Assembly (NCBI RefSeq): GCF_001954195.1
Contig: NZ_MBES01000078.1
Coordinates: 124,001-188,000 of the forward strand
Length of the DNA: 64,000 nt
Source of the DNA: Mycobacterium sp. IS-1264
GTDB lineage: Bacteria > Actinomycetota > Actinomycetes > Mycobacteriales > Mycobacteriaceae
Direction: 5' to 3'
Position 1 is the first letter of the stretch. Each line of letters starts with the position of its first letter. Below the pieces are notes generated by a model. It ran no database searches. It was not told the origin of the DNA and worked only from the letters and a program-made list of their open reading frames with translations. Position numbers and translations under genes: made by a program. This document shows positions 39,121 to 48,711 of the stretch, one piece after another.

Positions 39121-39558
39121 ATGGACGAACTGCGCCGCAAAGGCCTCGAAAAAATGAACGAGGTCTACGGCTGGGAGATGCCCAACATCGAGGGCGACGC
39201 GTACTTCGACCTGACCGTCGACCACCTATTCGGCACTATCTGGTCCCGGCCGGGATTGTCGATGCGCGACAAGCGCATCATGACGCTGACTGCGGTAACC
39301 GCCGTCGGAAATCGCGACCTGGCCGAGATCCAAATCAATGCGGCATTGCTCAACGGGGAGCTCAGCGAGACCGAACTCAAGGAGATGGCCGTCTTCCTCA
39401 CCCACTATCTCGGGTTCCCGCTGGGCTCGGCGCTCAACGGCGCGGTCGACACCGTGGTGGCCAAGCGCAAGAAGGCCGCGGCAAAGGGCGCCGGGGAGGA
39501 CAAGAAGGCCAACGTCGACAACGCGGTGAAGATGCACAGGGGCAATACCGGCGACTAG
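39121..39558 (+). CDS. Carboxymuconolactone-decarboxylase-family protein (Rv0771-like)
   Basis: This 145-residue protein has the CMD fold: MRDKRIMTLTAVTAVGNRDLAEIQINAALLNGELSETELKE. The His seen in gamma-carboxymuconolactone decarboxylases (EIxxHxxxA) is replaced by Asn (EIQINAAL), so it is not an AhpD-type peroxidase, and decarboxylase function is uncertain. The tail is Lys/Ala-rich and possibly disordered. ATG 39121 follows the preceding stop directly. It closes the aldA operon. Confidence 0.85.
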   Translation: MDELRRKGLEKMNEVYGWEMPNIEGDAYFDLTVDHLFGTIWSRPGLSMRDKRIMTLTAVTAVGNRDLAEIQINAALLNGELSETELKEMAVFLTHYLGFPLGSALNGAVDTVVAKRKKAAAKGAGEDKKANVDNAVKMHRGNTGD

Positions 39559-39567
39559 CCGGCCCGC

Positions 39568-39573
39568 TAGAGT
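39568..39573 (+). promoter_or_regulatory. Possible -10 hexamer of purD
   Basis: TAGAGT at 39568-39573 ends 8 nt before the GTG of purD (39582), so a start within a base or two of the codon is possible. It would give purD a promoter separate from the aldA operon. Confidence 0.35.
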
Positions 39574-39581
39574 GACGTTTC

Positions 39582-40850
39582 GTGCGCGTCCTGGTGGTCG
39601 GTTCCGGTGCCCGTGAACACGCCCTGCTGCTCGCGCTCGGCAGGGACCCCGAGGTCACCGGGCTGGCCATCGCCCCCGGCAACGCCGGCACCGCCCGGCT
39701 CGCCGAGCAGCGCGATGTGGACGTCACCTCCGGCGAAGAGGTCGTCGCCCTGGCCCGCGAGGTCCGGGCCGACCTGGTGGTGATCGGTCCCGAGGTGCCG
39801 CTGGTGCTTGGCGTGGCCGACGCCGTCCGGGAGGCCGGCATCGTCTGCTTCGGTCCCGGTAAGGACGCGGCACGCATCGAAGGCTCCAAGGCGTTCGCCA
39901 AGGAGGTCATGGCGGCCGCCGATGTGCGCACCGCCGATAGCGAAATCGTCGACAGCCCAGCCCTTTTGGACGCGGCCCTGGACCGGTTCGGGCCCCCCGC
40001 CGGCGACCCGAACTGGGTGGTCAAGGACGACCATTTGGCCGCCGGCAAGGGTGTGGTGGTGACGCCGGATCGCGACGTCGCGCGCGCGCACGCCGCCGCC
40101 CTGCTCGAGGCCGGTCACCCGGTGCTGCTGGAGTCCTATCTGGACGGCCCCGAGGTGTCGCTGTTCTGTGTCGTCGACGGCCCGACCGTGGTGCCGTTGC
40201 TGCCGGCACAGGACTTCAAGCGGGTGGGCGAGGGCGACACCGGGCCCAACACGGGCGGCATGGGCGCCTATGCGCCGCTGCCCTGGCTGCCCGACGAGCT
40301 GCACCGGGAAATCGTCAGCCAGATCGTCGAACCCGTTGCCGCCGAACTGGTTAGGCGCGAAAGCCCGTTCTCCGGATTGTTGTACGTCGGTCTGGCGATC
40401 ACCGCGAAGGGGCCCGCGGTGGTCGAATTCAATTGCCGCTTCGGCGATCCCGAGACGCAGGCCGTGCTGGCCCTGCTGGACTCGCCGCTCGGCCAGCTGC
40501 TGTATGCGGCGGGCACCGGCACGCTGGCGGACTTCGGTGAACTGCGCTGGCGGGACGGCGCCGCGGTGACCGTCGTGCTGGCGGCCGAAAACTATCCCGG
40601 GCGCCCGCGGGTCGGAGACGTCGTCGTCGGCTCCGAAGCCGAGGGGGTGCTGCATGCCGGGACGACCCGGCGCGACGACGGCGCGATCGTCTCGTCGGGC
40701 GGGCGGGTGCTGTCGGTGGTGGGCACCGGCGCCGACCTGGCCGCTGCGCGCAGCCGCGCCTACGAAATCCTCGCGTCAATTCGGTTGCCCGGCAGTCATT
40801 TCCGCAGCGACATCGGCCTGGCGGCCGCGGAGGGCAAGATCAGCGTCTAG
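39582..40850 (+). CDS. purD: Phosphoribosylamine-glycine ligase
   Basis: This 422-residue GAR synthetase joins glycine to phosphoribosylamine with ATP, step 2 of purine synthesis. N-terminal domain [21 protein letters not shown]-grasp core with [13 protein letters not shown] (Lys pair), the family signature [10 protein letters not shown], and the Mg-binding [17 protein letters not shown]. Start at GTG 39582. It lies 23 bp after the aldA operon and is convergent with ggtA, 6 bp away. Confidence 0.97.
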   Translation: MRVLVVGSGAREHALLLALGRDPEVTGLAIAPGNAGTARLAEQRDVDVTSGEEVVALAREVRADLVVIGPEVPLVLGVADAVREAGIVCFGPGKDAARIEGSKAFAKEVMAAADVRTADSEIVDSPALLDAALDRFGPPAGDPNWVVKDDHLAAGKGVVVTPDRDVARAHAAALLEAGHPVLLESYLDGPEVSLFCVVDGPTVVPLLPAQDFKRVGEGDTGPNTGGMGAYAPLPWLPDELHREIVSQIVEPVAAELVRRESPFSGLLYVGLAITAKGPAVVEFNCRFGDPETQAVLALLDSPLGQLLYAAGTGTLADFGELRWRDGAAVTVVLAAENYPGRPRVGDVVVGSEAEGVLHAGTTRRDDGAIVSSGGRVLSVVGTGADLAAARSRAYEILASIRLPGSHFRSDIGLAAAEGKISV

Positions 40851-40856
40851 CGGGTT

Positions 40857-42440
40857 TCAAAAACCCGTCGCTTGCCCGTCCCGGCGTGGATCGCTCGCCG
40901 CGAAATATCCGCCGTCCAGGCGCCAGATCGCTTGGCAGCTACCGAATTGGCTGTAGTCGTCCACGGCCACCAGGTCATGCCCGCGCCGCCGGAGCTCGTC
41001 GAGCGTCGAGGGCGGGAAACCCCGTTCGCAGCTGACCTGCGTCCCCTGTATCCAACGGAAGCGAGGGCCGTCGCACGCCGCCTGCGGGTTCTGGCCGTGG
41101 TCGGCGATGCGCACCATCACCTGCACGTGACCCTGGGGTTGCATGGGACCGCCCATCACCCCGAAGCTCATCACGGGGCTCCCGTCTTTGGTGACAAAGC
41201 CCGGGATGATCGTGTGATAGGGGCGCTTGCGCGGGCCGACTTGGTTCGGATGGCCTTGCATCGCAGCGAAATCCGCGCCCCGATTCTGCAGCGAAATCCC
41301 CGTGCCCGGCACCACCACACCGGAGCCGAATCCCATGTAGTTGGACTGGATCATCGACACCATCATCCCCGCGGCGTCCGCGGCGGTCAGATACACGGTG
41401 CCCCCCGCCGGGGTGCCGGCGGACGCCGGTTTGGCCTGACCCTGGTCGATCAGCGCCGCCCGCTTCCGCAGATATTCCTTATTCAGCAAGCGTTGTGTGG
41501 GAAACGGCATGTGGTTCGCATCGGCGACGTAGGCCTGCGCGTCGGCGAAAGCCAGCTTCACCGCTTCGATCTGAAGGTGCACGCTGTCGGCGGAATCGGC
41601 TGGCAGCGAGGCCATGTCGAAGTGCTCCAGGATTCCCAGCGCCATCAGGGCCACGATGCCCTGCCCATTGGGCGGTATCTCGTGGACGGTGTAGCCGCGA
41701 TAGGTGGTGTCGATCGTGCCTACCCAGTCGGCGCGGTGAGCGGCGAGGTCGTCGGCCCGCATGGCTCCGCCGTTCGCCGCCGCATGCGACTCGAGTTTGT
41801 CCGCCAGCTCCCCGAGATAGAACGCCGCACCCCCGGTTGCCGCGATCTTCTCGAGCGTGGCCGCATGGTCGGGAAACCTAAACCGCTCACCGGCTTTCGG
41901 CGCGCGCCCGCCGGGCATGAAGGCCTCGGCGAACCCGGGCTGCTCCTTGAAGAGCGGGACCTGAGCCGCCCACTGCTCCGCGACCGTCGGCGAGACCAGG
42001 AAGCCGTCGCGGCCGTAGCCGATCGCGGGCTCGAACAGCATGTCGAACGGGAGCTTTCCGAACTTGGTGTGCAGTTCGGTCCACGCCGACACCGCTCCCG
42101 GTACGGTCACCGAATTCCAGCCGAGTGCGGGAACGGCGTTGCCGCCGAAGTACTCTGGCGTCCACGCCGCGGGTGAGCGACCCGAAGCGTTCAGTCCGTG
42201 CAGTCGATTGCCATCCCAGACGATGGCGAACGCGTCCGATCCGATGCCGTTCGACACCGGTTCCACGATGGTCAGAGTGATGGCCGTCGCGACGGCGGCG
42301 TCGACCGCATTGCCGCCCTGGGCGAGCATCCGAAGACCCGCCTGCGCGGCGAGCGGTTGCGACGTGCACACCACGTTGGCGGCCAGCAGGGGTTTGCGCG
42401 GCCAGGCGTAGGGGAAGCTCCAACCGAACGGTGCGGTCAC
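40857..42440 (-). CDS. ggtA: Gamma-glutamyltranspeptidase
   Basis: This 527-residue Ntn-hydrolase cleaves gamma-glutamyl bonds such as glutathione. Self-processing nucleophile is the Thr in AGTPAGGTVYLTAAD (near residue 350), then NYMGFGSGVVVPGTGISLQNRGADF and GGPMQPQGHVQV. The family tag NAVDAAVATAITLTIVEP is in the N-terminal half. No signal peptide is visible (MTAPFGWSFPYAWPRKPLLA), so it is probably cytosolic, as Rv0773c appears to be. It is convergent with purD. Confidence 0.93.
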   Translation of the reverse strand: MTAPFGWSFPYAWPRKPLLAANVVCTSQPLAAQAGLRMLAQGGNAVDAAVATAITLTIVEPVSNGIGSDAFAIVWDGNRLHGLNASGRSPAAWTPEYFGGNAVPALGWNSVTVPGAVSAWTELHTKFGKLPFDMLFEPAIGYGRDGFLVSPTVAEQWAAQVPLFKEQPGFAEAFMPGGRAPKAGERFRFPDHAATLEKIAATGGAAFYLGELADKLESHAAANGGAMRADDLAAHRADWVGTIDTTYRGYTVHEIPPNGQGIVALMALGILEHFDMASLPADSADSVHLQIEAVKLAFADAQAYVADANHMPFPTQRLLNKEYLRKRAALIDQGQAKPASAGTPAGGTVYLTAADAAGMMVSMIQSNYMGFGSGVVVPGTGISLQNRGADFAAMQGHPNQVGPRKRPYHTIIPGFVTKDGSPVMSFGVMGGPMQPQGHVQVMVRIADHGQNPQAACDGPRFRWIQGTQVSCERGFPPSTLDELRRRGHDLVAVDDYSQFGSCQAIWRLDGGYFAASDPRRDGQATGF

Positions 42441-42470
42441 GCTCGCGAGCGTAACGCGCGCACCACGGGC

Positions 42471-43370
42471 TCACGCCGTCAGCAGCGGTGCCATCCAGGT
42501 CAGCTCGGCCGGCAGCTGTGAGCTCCAGAATTCTGCCGTGTGCCCGCCGGGGGAGAAACCGCCCGCGGGTGGGTTGGGCAGTTGAGCGATGAATTGCTTG
42601 GTCGCCGCGTAGAACGGGTCGCTATCGCCGCAATCCACCCGGATCGGGATCGATGCCAGCGCAGGCATTCCGAACACCGAGTTCGCCGCGAAGTCGTCGG
42701 CGCCGTCGAACGCGCCGGGCGCGGCCGCGCCCGAGGACAGCCACAGCGCCGGGCTCACCGCACAGATCGCGGCGGTGCGCGCGGGCCCGAGCCGCCCGCC
42801 GAGCAACAGCGCGCCGTAGCCACCCATCGACCAGCCCAGGAATGCGACCCGCGAGGTGTCCAGGTGCTGGCTATCCAGCATCGGGATCAGTTCGTTGAGC
42901 ACCATCGCGCCGGCGTCGTCGCCAGACGCCCTCTTGTGCCAATAGCCGCCGCCGCCGTCGACGGCGACCACCGCGAATGGCGGAAGGCCGGCGTTGACGG
43001 CCTGGGCCAGACCCTGCTCGACACCGCCGGCCATCACGGTCGACGCGTCACTGCCCTTGCCGTGCAGCGCGATGACCGGTCGCAGCGCCTTCGTCTGGCC
43101 CGGCGGGCGCGCGATCGCCCAGTTGGTCGAGATTCCGCCGCGTGCTGCCGACACGAAGGAACCGGTCGTCATCGTCGGCGCAGCCTGAGCCGGCGGGGCG
43201 GGTTCGAGCGGCGGCGCCGGCGCCACCGGAACCTGCGTGCCGGCCCCCGATGCCGGCATGGCTTGAGATGTGCGGGGCTGGAACAGGATGTCGAGTCCGA
43301 TTGCGCCGGCCGCCCCGGCGGCCACGCCGACGCCGAGACCGAGCACTGCGCGGCGGCTCAAGTCGGGCAT
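42471..43370 (-). CDS. Secreted esterase (Rv0774c-like, antigen-85-type fold)
   Basis: This 299-residue esterase has a twin-arginine signal LSRRAVLGLGVGVAAGAAGAIGLD (residues 4-27), a Pro/Ala linker, and an alpha/beta-hydrolase domain with ALHGKGSDAS, VDGGGGYWH, the elbow GWSMGG (Ser near 172) and the His in SPGGHTAEFW. The layout is that of mycobacterial mycolyltransferase-like esterases. Exported through Tat. It is divergent from a TetR gene, with an inverted repeat between the two starts. Confidence 0.88.
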   Translation of the reverse strand: MPDLSRRAVLGLGVGVAAGAAGAIGLDILFQPRTSQAMPASGAGTQVPVAPAPPLEPAPPAQAAPTMTTGSFVSAARGGISTNWAIARPPGQTKALRPVIALHGKGSDASTVMAGGVEQGLAQAVNAGLPPFAVVAVDGGGGYWHKRASGDDAGAMVLNELIPMLDSQHLDTSRVAFLGWSMGGYGALLLGGRLGPARTAAICAVSPALWLSSGAAAPGAFDGADDFAANSVFGMPALASIPIRVDCGDSDPFYAATKQFIAQLPNPPAGGFSPGGHTAEFWSSQLPAELTWMAPLLTA

Positions 43371-43379
43371 CCGGCAATC

Positions 43380-43408
43380 ATGCCATGGCCGTTTGGCCGA
43401 AATGGCAT
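43380..43408. promoter_or_regulatory. Inverted repeat between esterase and TetR genes
   Basis: ATGCCAT (43380-43386) and ATGGCAT (43402-43408) are perfect inverted arms. Inside, GGCC (43387-43390) and GGCC (43395-43398) can pair as well, with a 3-nt bulge on the right side. It starts 10 bp upstream of the esterase start codon and ends 34 bp before the TetR GTG, where an operator would control both. Confidence 0.6.
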
Positions 43409-43442
43409 CGCAGTACCACTTTTACTGGCACCATGGCTATTC

Positions 43443-44060
43443 GTGACAGCAGCAGTTACTCCAAAAGGAGAACGCCGCCGGTACGCGCTCGTGAGCGCGG
43501 CCGCCGAGCTGCTTGCCGAGGGCGGCTTCGAAGCGGTGCGACACCGAGCGGTCGCTCAGCGGGCCGGCCTGCCATTGGCCTCTACGACTTACTACTTCTC
43601 GTCGCTCGACGATTTGATCGCGCGCGCGGTCGAACACATCGGCATGATCGAGGTGGCGCAGCTACGGGCGCGGGTCAACGGCCTGTCGCGCCGGCGCCGC
43701 GGCCCCGAGACCACCGCCGAGATGCTGGTCGAGTTGCTCGTGGAGGACGTATCCAGTCCGGGACTCGCCGACCAGTTGATTTCGCGGTACGAGCGGCTGC
43801 TCGCCTGCACCCGCCTGCCCGCGTTGCGTGAGACCATGCGCCGCAACTTGCGCCAGCGCGCCGAGGCCGTTGCCGAGGCGCTCGAGCGATCCGGCCGATC
43901 CGTGCATATCGAGCTGGTCCGCACGCTGCTCTGTGCGGTCGACGGTTCGGTGGTGTCCGCGATGGTCGAGGGCCGCGATCCCCGCATCGCCGCAGAGCAG
44001 ACGGTGGTCGAAGTGATCGAGGTTCTGGCACCGATCGATCAGCGGGCCGTGCCGATCTGA
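43443..44060 (+). CDS. TetR-family regulator (Rv0775-like)
   Basis: This 205-residue repressor starts at GTG 43443, with no other good start nearby. Helix-turn-helix: KGERRRYALVSAAAELLAEGGFEAVRHRAVAQRAGLPLASTTYYFSSLDDLIARAVEH (about 8-65). The C-terminal domain is helical (LLVEDVSSPGLADQLISRYERLLACTRLPALRE). It is divergent from the secreted esterase, its probable target, and its end overlaps the DUF429 gene by 22 bp. Inducer unknown. Confidence 0.9.
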   Translation: MTAAVTPKGERRRYALVSAAAELLAEGGFEAVRHRAVAQRAGLPLASTTYYFSSLDDLIARAVEHIGMIEVAQLRARVNGLSRRRRGPETTAEMLVELLVEDVSSPGLADQLISRYERLLACTRLPALRETMRRNLRQRAEAVAEALERSGRSVHIELVRTLLCAVDGSVVSAMVEGRDPRIAAEQTVVEVIEVLAPIDQRAVPI

Positions 44061-44809
44061 CCCGTCTGCCGAAGCGAGTTCGGCGGCAGCGTCGGCGTCA
44101 CGATGTAGCCGGTGGTGAAGTCCCCATAGACCGTGACAGCGGCCGGGCAGCGCTGCGCGTACAACGCGACGTAGGCGCAAACGACGGCGTCGACGGGATC
44201 CTCGGCGCGGCGCAGATCGCTCTTGCGTTGCGCGGCGACCACCCGACGGCGCAGCTGGACCCAGGCCTCGTGACACGCGACATCCAGTGCGACGTCGCTG
44301 AGCGCGAGCTTCTCGACGCCGTCCATCAGCGCTAGCAGCTCCGACCTGAGCCGCTCGAGGCTGCGCCCGGGCTTGGCTTTGTACTTCAAAGTCCGCTCCA
44401 GCCGGAACAGCACCACGGTCGCCGGGTGCGGGTACACCTCGATGGCGCGCCGCGTCGCCGACGACAGCGGGTCCATATCGAGCTCCAGCGCCCGAGCCAA
44501 TCGCGCGGCCCGGGGAACGTCGGCGAACTCGGGCTTCCCGGTGTTGGCCGGGTGGGCGCCGGCTTCGAACCTGCGGAAGTCGCGGTTGAGCGCGGTCTCG
44601 GCCGGCCGCTGGCCCGTGCTGTTGGTCACTACCAGCGGGGCATCGAAAGCCACCAGGCAATCGCCGCCTACGTACGGCCGCAATGCGGCCAGGATCTCGT
44701 CGTCGTCGCGGACCGCGCCGATGTACACGAGGCGGCCCGCGGCGTCGACGACGGCCACGCCGGTCGGATTGCGGCCGGCCCAGGCGAGATCGACGCCGGC
44801 GAAGAACAT
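44039..44809 (-). CDS. DUF429 protein (Rv0776c-like)
   Basis: This 256-residue cytosolic protein has the DUF429 pattern [21 protein letters not shown] at the N-terminus, reminiscent of an RNase H/actin-like ATPase core, with [11 protein letters not shown] and the C-terminal [15 protein letters not shown]. The acidic residues Asp7 and those in VAFDAP and DPVDAV may bind a metal. The family has been suggested to be a nuclease, but this is unproven. ATG 44809 is at the left edge of the structured region upstream of purB. Confidence 0.87.
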   Translation of the reverse strand: MFFAGVDLAWAGRNPTGVAVVDAAGRLVYIGAVRDDDEILAALRPYVGGDCLVAFDAPLVVTNSTGQRPAETALNRDFRRFEAGAHPANTGKPEFADVPRAARLARALELDMDPLSSATRRAIEVYPHPATVVLFRLERTLKYKAKPGRSLERLRSELLALMDGVEKLALSDVALDVACHEAWVQLRRRVVAAQRKSDLRRAEDPVDAVVCAYVALYAQRCPAAVTVYGDFTTGYIVTPTLPPNSLRQTGQIGTAR

Positions 44810-44822
44810 CCGCCAAGTATTG

Positions 44823-44863
44823 CCGCGGCGACGCTGTCACATCGACCAAATTGGTCGCCGCGG
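44823..44863. repeat. Inverted repeat with overlapping inner palindrome
   Basis: CCGCGGCGAC (44823-44832) and GTCGCCGCGG (44854-44863) form a perfect 10-bp inverted repeat. GACCA (44844-44848) and TGGTC (44852-44856) form a smaller one that shares bases with the right arm, so the two folds exclude each other. It lies between divergent DUF429 and purB genes. Confidence 0.6.
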
Positions 44864-44881
44864 GAAAGTGGGTGCCCGTTG

Positions 44882-44960
44882 TGCCCGCCTCACAGCGACA
44901 ATGCCAATCGGATGGCACGCCAGATTGCGCGGATGGCGAATTGTCGCTGTGAGGCGGGCA
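44882..44960. repeat. Perfect 20-bp inverted repeat upstream of purB (REP-like or operator)
   Basis: The 20-bp arm at 44882-44901 begins TGCCCGCCTC and ends AGCGACAA; its exact reverse complement lies at 44941-44960 (TTGTCGCTGTGAGGCGGGCA). The 39-bp spacer has further partial symmetry (GGATGGCACGCC and GGATGGCGAA). It is 100 bp before the purB start codon. A dispersed repetitive element, an operator for a large dimer or a transcribed hairpin all fit. Confidence 0.75.
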
Positions 44961-45045
44961 ATTTGTGCGTCTCCTGGCGCAGAGACGGATGTGGCAACTG
45001 TGGCCATAGATGCGGTGAAAGCCCGGCCGTCGGTGGGGGCAACCG

Positions 45046-45051
45046 TAAGCT
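45046..45051 (+). promoter_or_regulatory. Possible -10 hexamer of purB
   Basis: TAAGCT at 45046-45051 fits TANNNT and lies 8 nt before the GTG at 45060, so the transcript would have almost no leader. If so, the repeats at 44823-44960 act as DNA and not as RNA structures. Confidence 0.4.
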
Positions 45052-45059
45052 GTGTCTTT

Positions 45060-46478
45060 GTGAGCATTCCGAATGTGCTGGCCGACCGGTACGCCAGCGC
45101 CGAGATGGTCGCGATCTGGTCGCCGGAGGCCAAGATCGTCGCGGAGCGGCAGCTGTGGGTGGCCGTCCTACGCGCACAGGCGGAACTCGGTGTCGCGGTG
45201 CCTCCGGAAGCGATCGCCGACTACGAGCGGGTGCTCGGCGATGTGGACCTGTCCTCGATCGCGGCGCGGGAGAAAGTGCTGCGCCACGACGTCAAGGCCC
45301 GCATCGAGGAATTCAATGCGCTGGCCGGTCACGAGCATGTGCACAAGGGAATGACCAGTCGGGACCTGACCGAGAACGTGGAGCAGCTGCAGATCCGGCG
45401 ATCGCTGGAATTGGTTTTCTCCCACGGGGTTGCTGTGGTGGCGCGGCTCGCCGAACGGGCGGTCACGTATCGCGATCTGGTGATGGCCGGACGCAGTCAC
45501 AACGTCGCCGCGCAAGCCACCACGTTGGGCAAGCGATTCGCCTCCGCGGCGCAAGAGACGCTGATCGCGTTGACCAGGCTGGGCGAGTTGATCGACCGCT
45601 ACCCCTTGCGCGGGATCAAGGGTCCCATGGGAACCGCGCAGGACATGCTCGATTTGCTCGACGGCGACGCCGCCAAGCTGGCCGACCTCGAAGGCCGCAT
45701 CGCCGACTTCTTGGGCTTTGCAACGGTTTTGACCAGTGTCGGGCAGGTGTATCCGCGTTCGCTGGACCACGACGTCATCTCCGCGCTCGTGCAACTCGGC
45801 GCCGGACCGTCGTCGATGGCCCACACCATCCGGCTGATGGCCGGGCACGAACTCGTCACCGAGGGCTTCGCGCCGGGGCAGGTCGGGTCGTCGGCCATGC
45901 CGCACAAGATGAACACCCGCAGTTGCGAACGGGTCAACGGCCTGCAGGTGGTCCTGCGCGGCTACGCGTCGATGGCCGCCGAACTGGCGGGCGCGCAGTG
46001 GAACGAGGGCGACGTGTTCTGCTCGGTGGTACGCCGAGTTGCCTTGCCGGACAGCTTCTTTGCCGTCGACGGGCAGATCGAGACGTTTTTGACGGTGCTC
46101 GACGAGTTCGGCGCCTACCCGGCGGTGATTCAGCGCGAACTGGACCGCTACCTACCGTTCCTGGCCACCACCAAGGTGTTGATGGCGGCCGTGCGCGCCG
46201 GCATGGGGCGCGAGGCCGCGCACCATGTGATCCGCGAACACGCGGTGGCGACGGCGCTGGCGATGCGGGAACGCGGCGCGGAGCCCGACCTGCTGGATCG
46301 GCTGGCCGCCGACGACCGGTTGCCGTTGGACCGCGCGGCCCTGGACGCCGCGCTCGCCGACAAGACGGCGTTCACCGGTGCCGCCGGCGACCAGGTCGAC
46401 GGCGTCGTCGCGATGGTGGACACCCTGGTGAGCCGATACCCGGACGCCGCCAAATACACCCCGGGGGCGATCCTATGA
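45060..46478 (+). CDS. purB: Adenylosuccinate lyase
   Basis: This 472-residue lyase of the fumarase superfamily cleaves SAICAR and adenylosuccinate in purine synthesis. The family signature loop [15 protein letters not shown] carries the catalytic Ser and flexible loop, and [12 protein letters not shown] and [17 protein letters not shown] hold the catalytic histidines. Length and N-terminus [12 protein letters not shown] match M. tuberculosis PurB; start GTG 45060. It overlaps cyp126 by 4 bp (ATGA), an unexpected joining of a purine gene to a P450. Confidence 0.97.
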   Translation: MSIPNVLADRYASAEMVAIWSPEAKIVAERQLWVAVLRAQAELGVAVPPEAIADYERVLGDVDLSSIAAREKVLRHDVKARIEEFNALAGHEHVHKGMTSRDLTENVEQLQIRRSLELVFSHGVAVVARLAERAVTYRDLVMAGRSHNVAAQATTLGKRFASAAQETLIALTRLGELIDRYPLRGIKGPMGTAQDMLDLLDGDAAKLADLEGRIADFLGFATVLTSVGQVYPRSLDHDVISALVQLGAGPSSMAHTIRLMAGHELVTEGFAPGQVGSSAMPHKMNTRSCERVNGLQVVLRGYASMAAELAGAQWNEGDVFCSVVRRVALPDSFFAVDGQIETFLTVLDEFGAYPAVIQRELDRYLPFLATTKVLMAAVRAGMGREAAHHVIREHAVATALAMRERGAEPDLLDRLAADDRLPLDRAALDAALADKTAFTGAAGDQVDGVVAMVDTLVSRYPDAAKYTPGAIL

Positions 46479-47716
46479 CTCTCGCCGGCGCCCTCGCGGG
46501 GATCGACTTCACCGATCTGGACAACTTCGCCAACGGATTCCCGCACGAGCTGTTCGCCGTCCATCGGCGCGAGGCGCCGGTGTATTGGCACCAGCCGACC
46601 GACAACACCCCCGACGGGGAGGGCTTCTGGTCGGTCGCCACGCACGCCGAAACCCTTGAGGTGCTGCGCGATCCGGTCACCTATTCATCGGTCACCGGCG
46701 GCGTGCGGCCATTCGGCGGGACGCTGTTGCAGGACTTGTCCATCGCGGGCCAGGTGCTCAACATGATGGACGACCCGAGGCATTCGCAAATCCGGCGGCT
46801 CGTCAGCTCCGGGCTGACGCCGCGGATGATCGGTCTGGTCGAAGACGATCTGCGGGCCCGGGCGCGCCGGCTGCTGGATGCGGTGGTGCCCGGCGAAGCG
46901 TTCGACTTCCTGGTCGACATCGCGGCCGAGCTGCCGATGCAGATGATCTGCATCCTGCTGGGAGTGCCGGAGTCCGAACGGCATTGGCTCTTCGAGGCCA
47001 TCGAGCCGCAGTTCGACTTCGGTGGTTCGCGGAAGGCGTCGCTGTCGCAGTTGTCGGTGGAGGAGGCCGGCTCGCGGATGTACTCCTACGGCCAGCAGCT
47101 GATCGCCTCCAAGCGCGCCGAGCCGACCGATGACATGCTGTCCGTCGTCGCCAATGCGATGCTCGACGACGCGGACGCCCCGGCCCTTTCCGACCTGGAG
47201 TTGTATCTGTTCTTCAGCCTGCTGTTCAGCGCCGGAGCGGAAACGACGCGTAACGCTGTCGCCGGCGGGCTACTGGCGTTGGCCGAGCATCCCGACCAAT
47301 TGCATGCGCTGCGTGCCGATCTCGACGGGCTGCCGACGGCAGTCGAAGAGATTGTGCGGTGGACGTCACCGTCGCCGTCCAAGCGGCGCACCGCCACGCG
47401 CGATGTCACGCTCGGCGGACAGTCGATCGAGGCGGGCCAGAAGGTGCAGATATGGGAGGGCTCGGCCAACCGCGACGCCCGCGTGTTCGATCGCGCCGAT
47501 GAATTCGATATCACCCGAAAACCCAACCCGCACCTGGGCTTCGGGCAGGGCGTGCACTATTGCCTGGGCGCCAATCTGGCCCGGCTGGAACTGCGGGTCC
47601 TCTACGAGGAACTGCTGACGCGGTTTTCCGCCGTGCGGGTGGTGCGGCCGGTCGAATGGACTCGCAGCAACCGGCATACCGGCATCCGGCATCTCGTCGT
47701 GGAACTGGCCGAGTAA
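46475..47716 (+). CDS. cyp126: Cytochrome P450 CYP126
   Basis: This 413-residue P450 has the I-helix [14 protein letters not shown], ExxR in EEIVRWTSP, and the heme loop [15 protein letters not shown] with the thiolate Cys. It corresponds to M. tuberculosis CYP126 (Rv0778), whose purB neighbour is also conserved. Substrate unknown; azole-type binders have been found for the homologue. ATG 46475 overlaps the purB stop. Confidence 0.94.
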   Translation: MTLAGALAGIDFTDLDNFANGFPHELFAVHRREAPVYWHQPTDNTPDGEGFWSVATHAETLEVLRDPVTYSSVTGGVRPFGGTLLQDLSIAGQVLNMMDDPRHSQIRRLVSSGLTPRMIGLVEDDLRARARRLLDAVVPGEAFDFLVDIAAELPMQMICILLGVPESERHWLFEAIEPQFDFGGSRKASLSQLSVEEAGSRMYSYGQQLIASKRAEPTDDMLSVVANAMLDDADAPALSDLELYLFFSLLFSAGAETTRNAVAGGLLALAEHPDQLHALRADLDGLPTAVEEIVRWTSPSPSKRRTATRDVTLGGQSIEAGQKVQIWEGSANRDARVFDRADEFDITRKPNPHLGFGQGVHYCLGANLARLELRVLYEELLTRFSAVRVVRPVEWTRSNRHTGIRHLVVELAE

Positions 47717-47718
47717 CG

Positions 47719-48711
47719 GTGTCTTCCCGGCTCGCCGATGTCGAGCCGTCACCCGATGTGTTCGCCGCGGTGATGGCGACGGGAATCCTGTCCATCGCCG
47801 CGGCCGATCACGGCTACCGCCAAATCAGCGAAACGATGGGCGTTTTGGCCTCGCTCGGCCTGGTGGTGCTCGTCGTCGTGGTGATCCTCACGCGGCGCCA
47901 TGCGCGGTGGGATCTGAAGGATCCCGATGTCACCTTGCGGCTGTTCACCTTTGTCGCCGCCTGCGCGGTGTTGGACAGCCGGGTGGCGTCTCGGCCGGTG
48001 CTGGCGCTGACGCTGGGGGTGGTGGCGCTGGTGTCCTGGCTGGTGCTGATCGCGCTCAGCGCGCGCAATATGTCGGCGTTTGCATGGTCACGGTTGCGCG
48101 ACCGTGCCCACGGCGCGTGGGAGCTGGCCAGCGTGGGCACCTCGGGTCTGGCGATCGTGGCCGCGAAGGCGGCCCGGTACACCCCGGAGCGCTGGTGGCT
48201 GGCGGTGGCCGTGCCGATTTGGCTGGCGGCGCTGTGCATCTATGGCCTGATGACCTGGCTCATCCTGTGGCGCAGTGTCGCGCAGCGCCAGGACCGCGAC
48301 GGGTTCGAGCCCGATACGTGGATCCTGATGGGGGGCTTGGCAATTGCGACATTGGCCGGCGACACGATCCACGGCCTTGCTCCGGGGTGGCTGGCCGGGC
48401 CGGTGCTCGCCCTCACGGTGGTGACCTGGGTGGCGGCCACGCTGTGGATTCCGCCGCTGATCTACTTCGGTCTGCACCGCATCCGCCGCCGCCCCGAAAT
48501 GCTGCACTTCGCCGGTGTGTGGTGGGCGTTCGTCTTCCCGCTGGGCATGTACTCCGCGGCCAGCTACAGCATGGCGGCCCAGCTAGGGCAGCGGTCGTTG
48601 ATCACCGTGTCGCTCGTGTTTTTCTGGGACGCGTTGGCGGCGTGGCTGATTGTCGTCGCGGCCGGGCTATTGCGCGCTTGGCGCGTGTTTGTCAGCCCGC
48701 ACGAATCGTGA
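47719..48711 (+). CDS. TDT-family (TehA/SLAC1-like) membrane transporter
   Basis: This 330-residue integral membrane protein has about ten helices and the TDT (tellurite-resistance/dicarboxylate transporter) start pattern SPDVFAAVMATGILSIAAADHG. The second half has FAGVWWAFVFPLGMYSAASYSMAA, a conserved segment with the gating Phe of the SLAC1/TehA channel. It likely moves small anions or dicarboxylates, or sulfite. GTG 47719 is 2 bp after the cyp126 stop, so it sits in the purB-cyp126 operon; the end overlaps the minus-strand neighbour by 20 bp. It is not present at this place in M. tuberculosis as far as I recall. Confidence 0.85.
   Translation: MSSRLADVEPSPDVFAAVMATGILSIAAADHGYRQISETMGVLASLGLVVLVVVVILTRRHARWDLKDPDVTLRLFTFVAACAVLDSRVASRPVLALTLGVVALVSWLVLIALSARNMSAFAWSRLRDRAHGAWELASVGTSGLAIVAAKAARYTPERWWLAVAVPIWLAALCIYGLMTWLILWRSVAQRQDRDGFEPDTWILMGGLAIATLAGDTIHGLAPGWLAGPVLALTVVTWVAATLWIPPLIYFGLHRIRRRPEMLHFAGVWWAFVFPLGMYSAASYSMAAQLGQRSLITVSLVFFWDALAAWLIVVAAGLLRAWRVFVSPHES

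Noticed and set aside
39121-39558. AhpD-type peroxidase
   Set aside because: The protein lacks the CxxC cysteine pair and the His; it is a carboxymuconolactone-decarboxylase fold without that relay.
44823-45059. Purine riboswitch upstream of purB
   Set aside because: No purine aptamer conserved core is visible, and a TANNNT hexamer close to the start codon argues against a transcribed leader.
44426-47716. A very long open frame (over 1000 codons) whose first two thirds run across purB in another frame
   Set aside because: Only the part from 46475 is real (CYP126). The upstream part is Arg/Gly-rich shadow translation of purB, caused by high GC at third positions.
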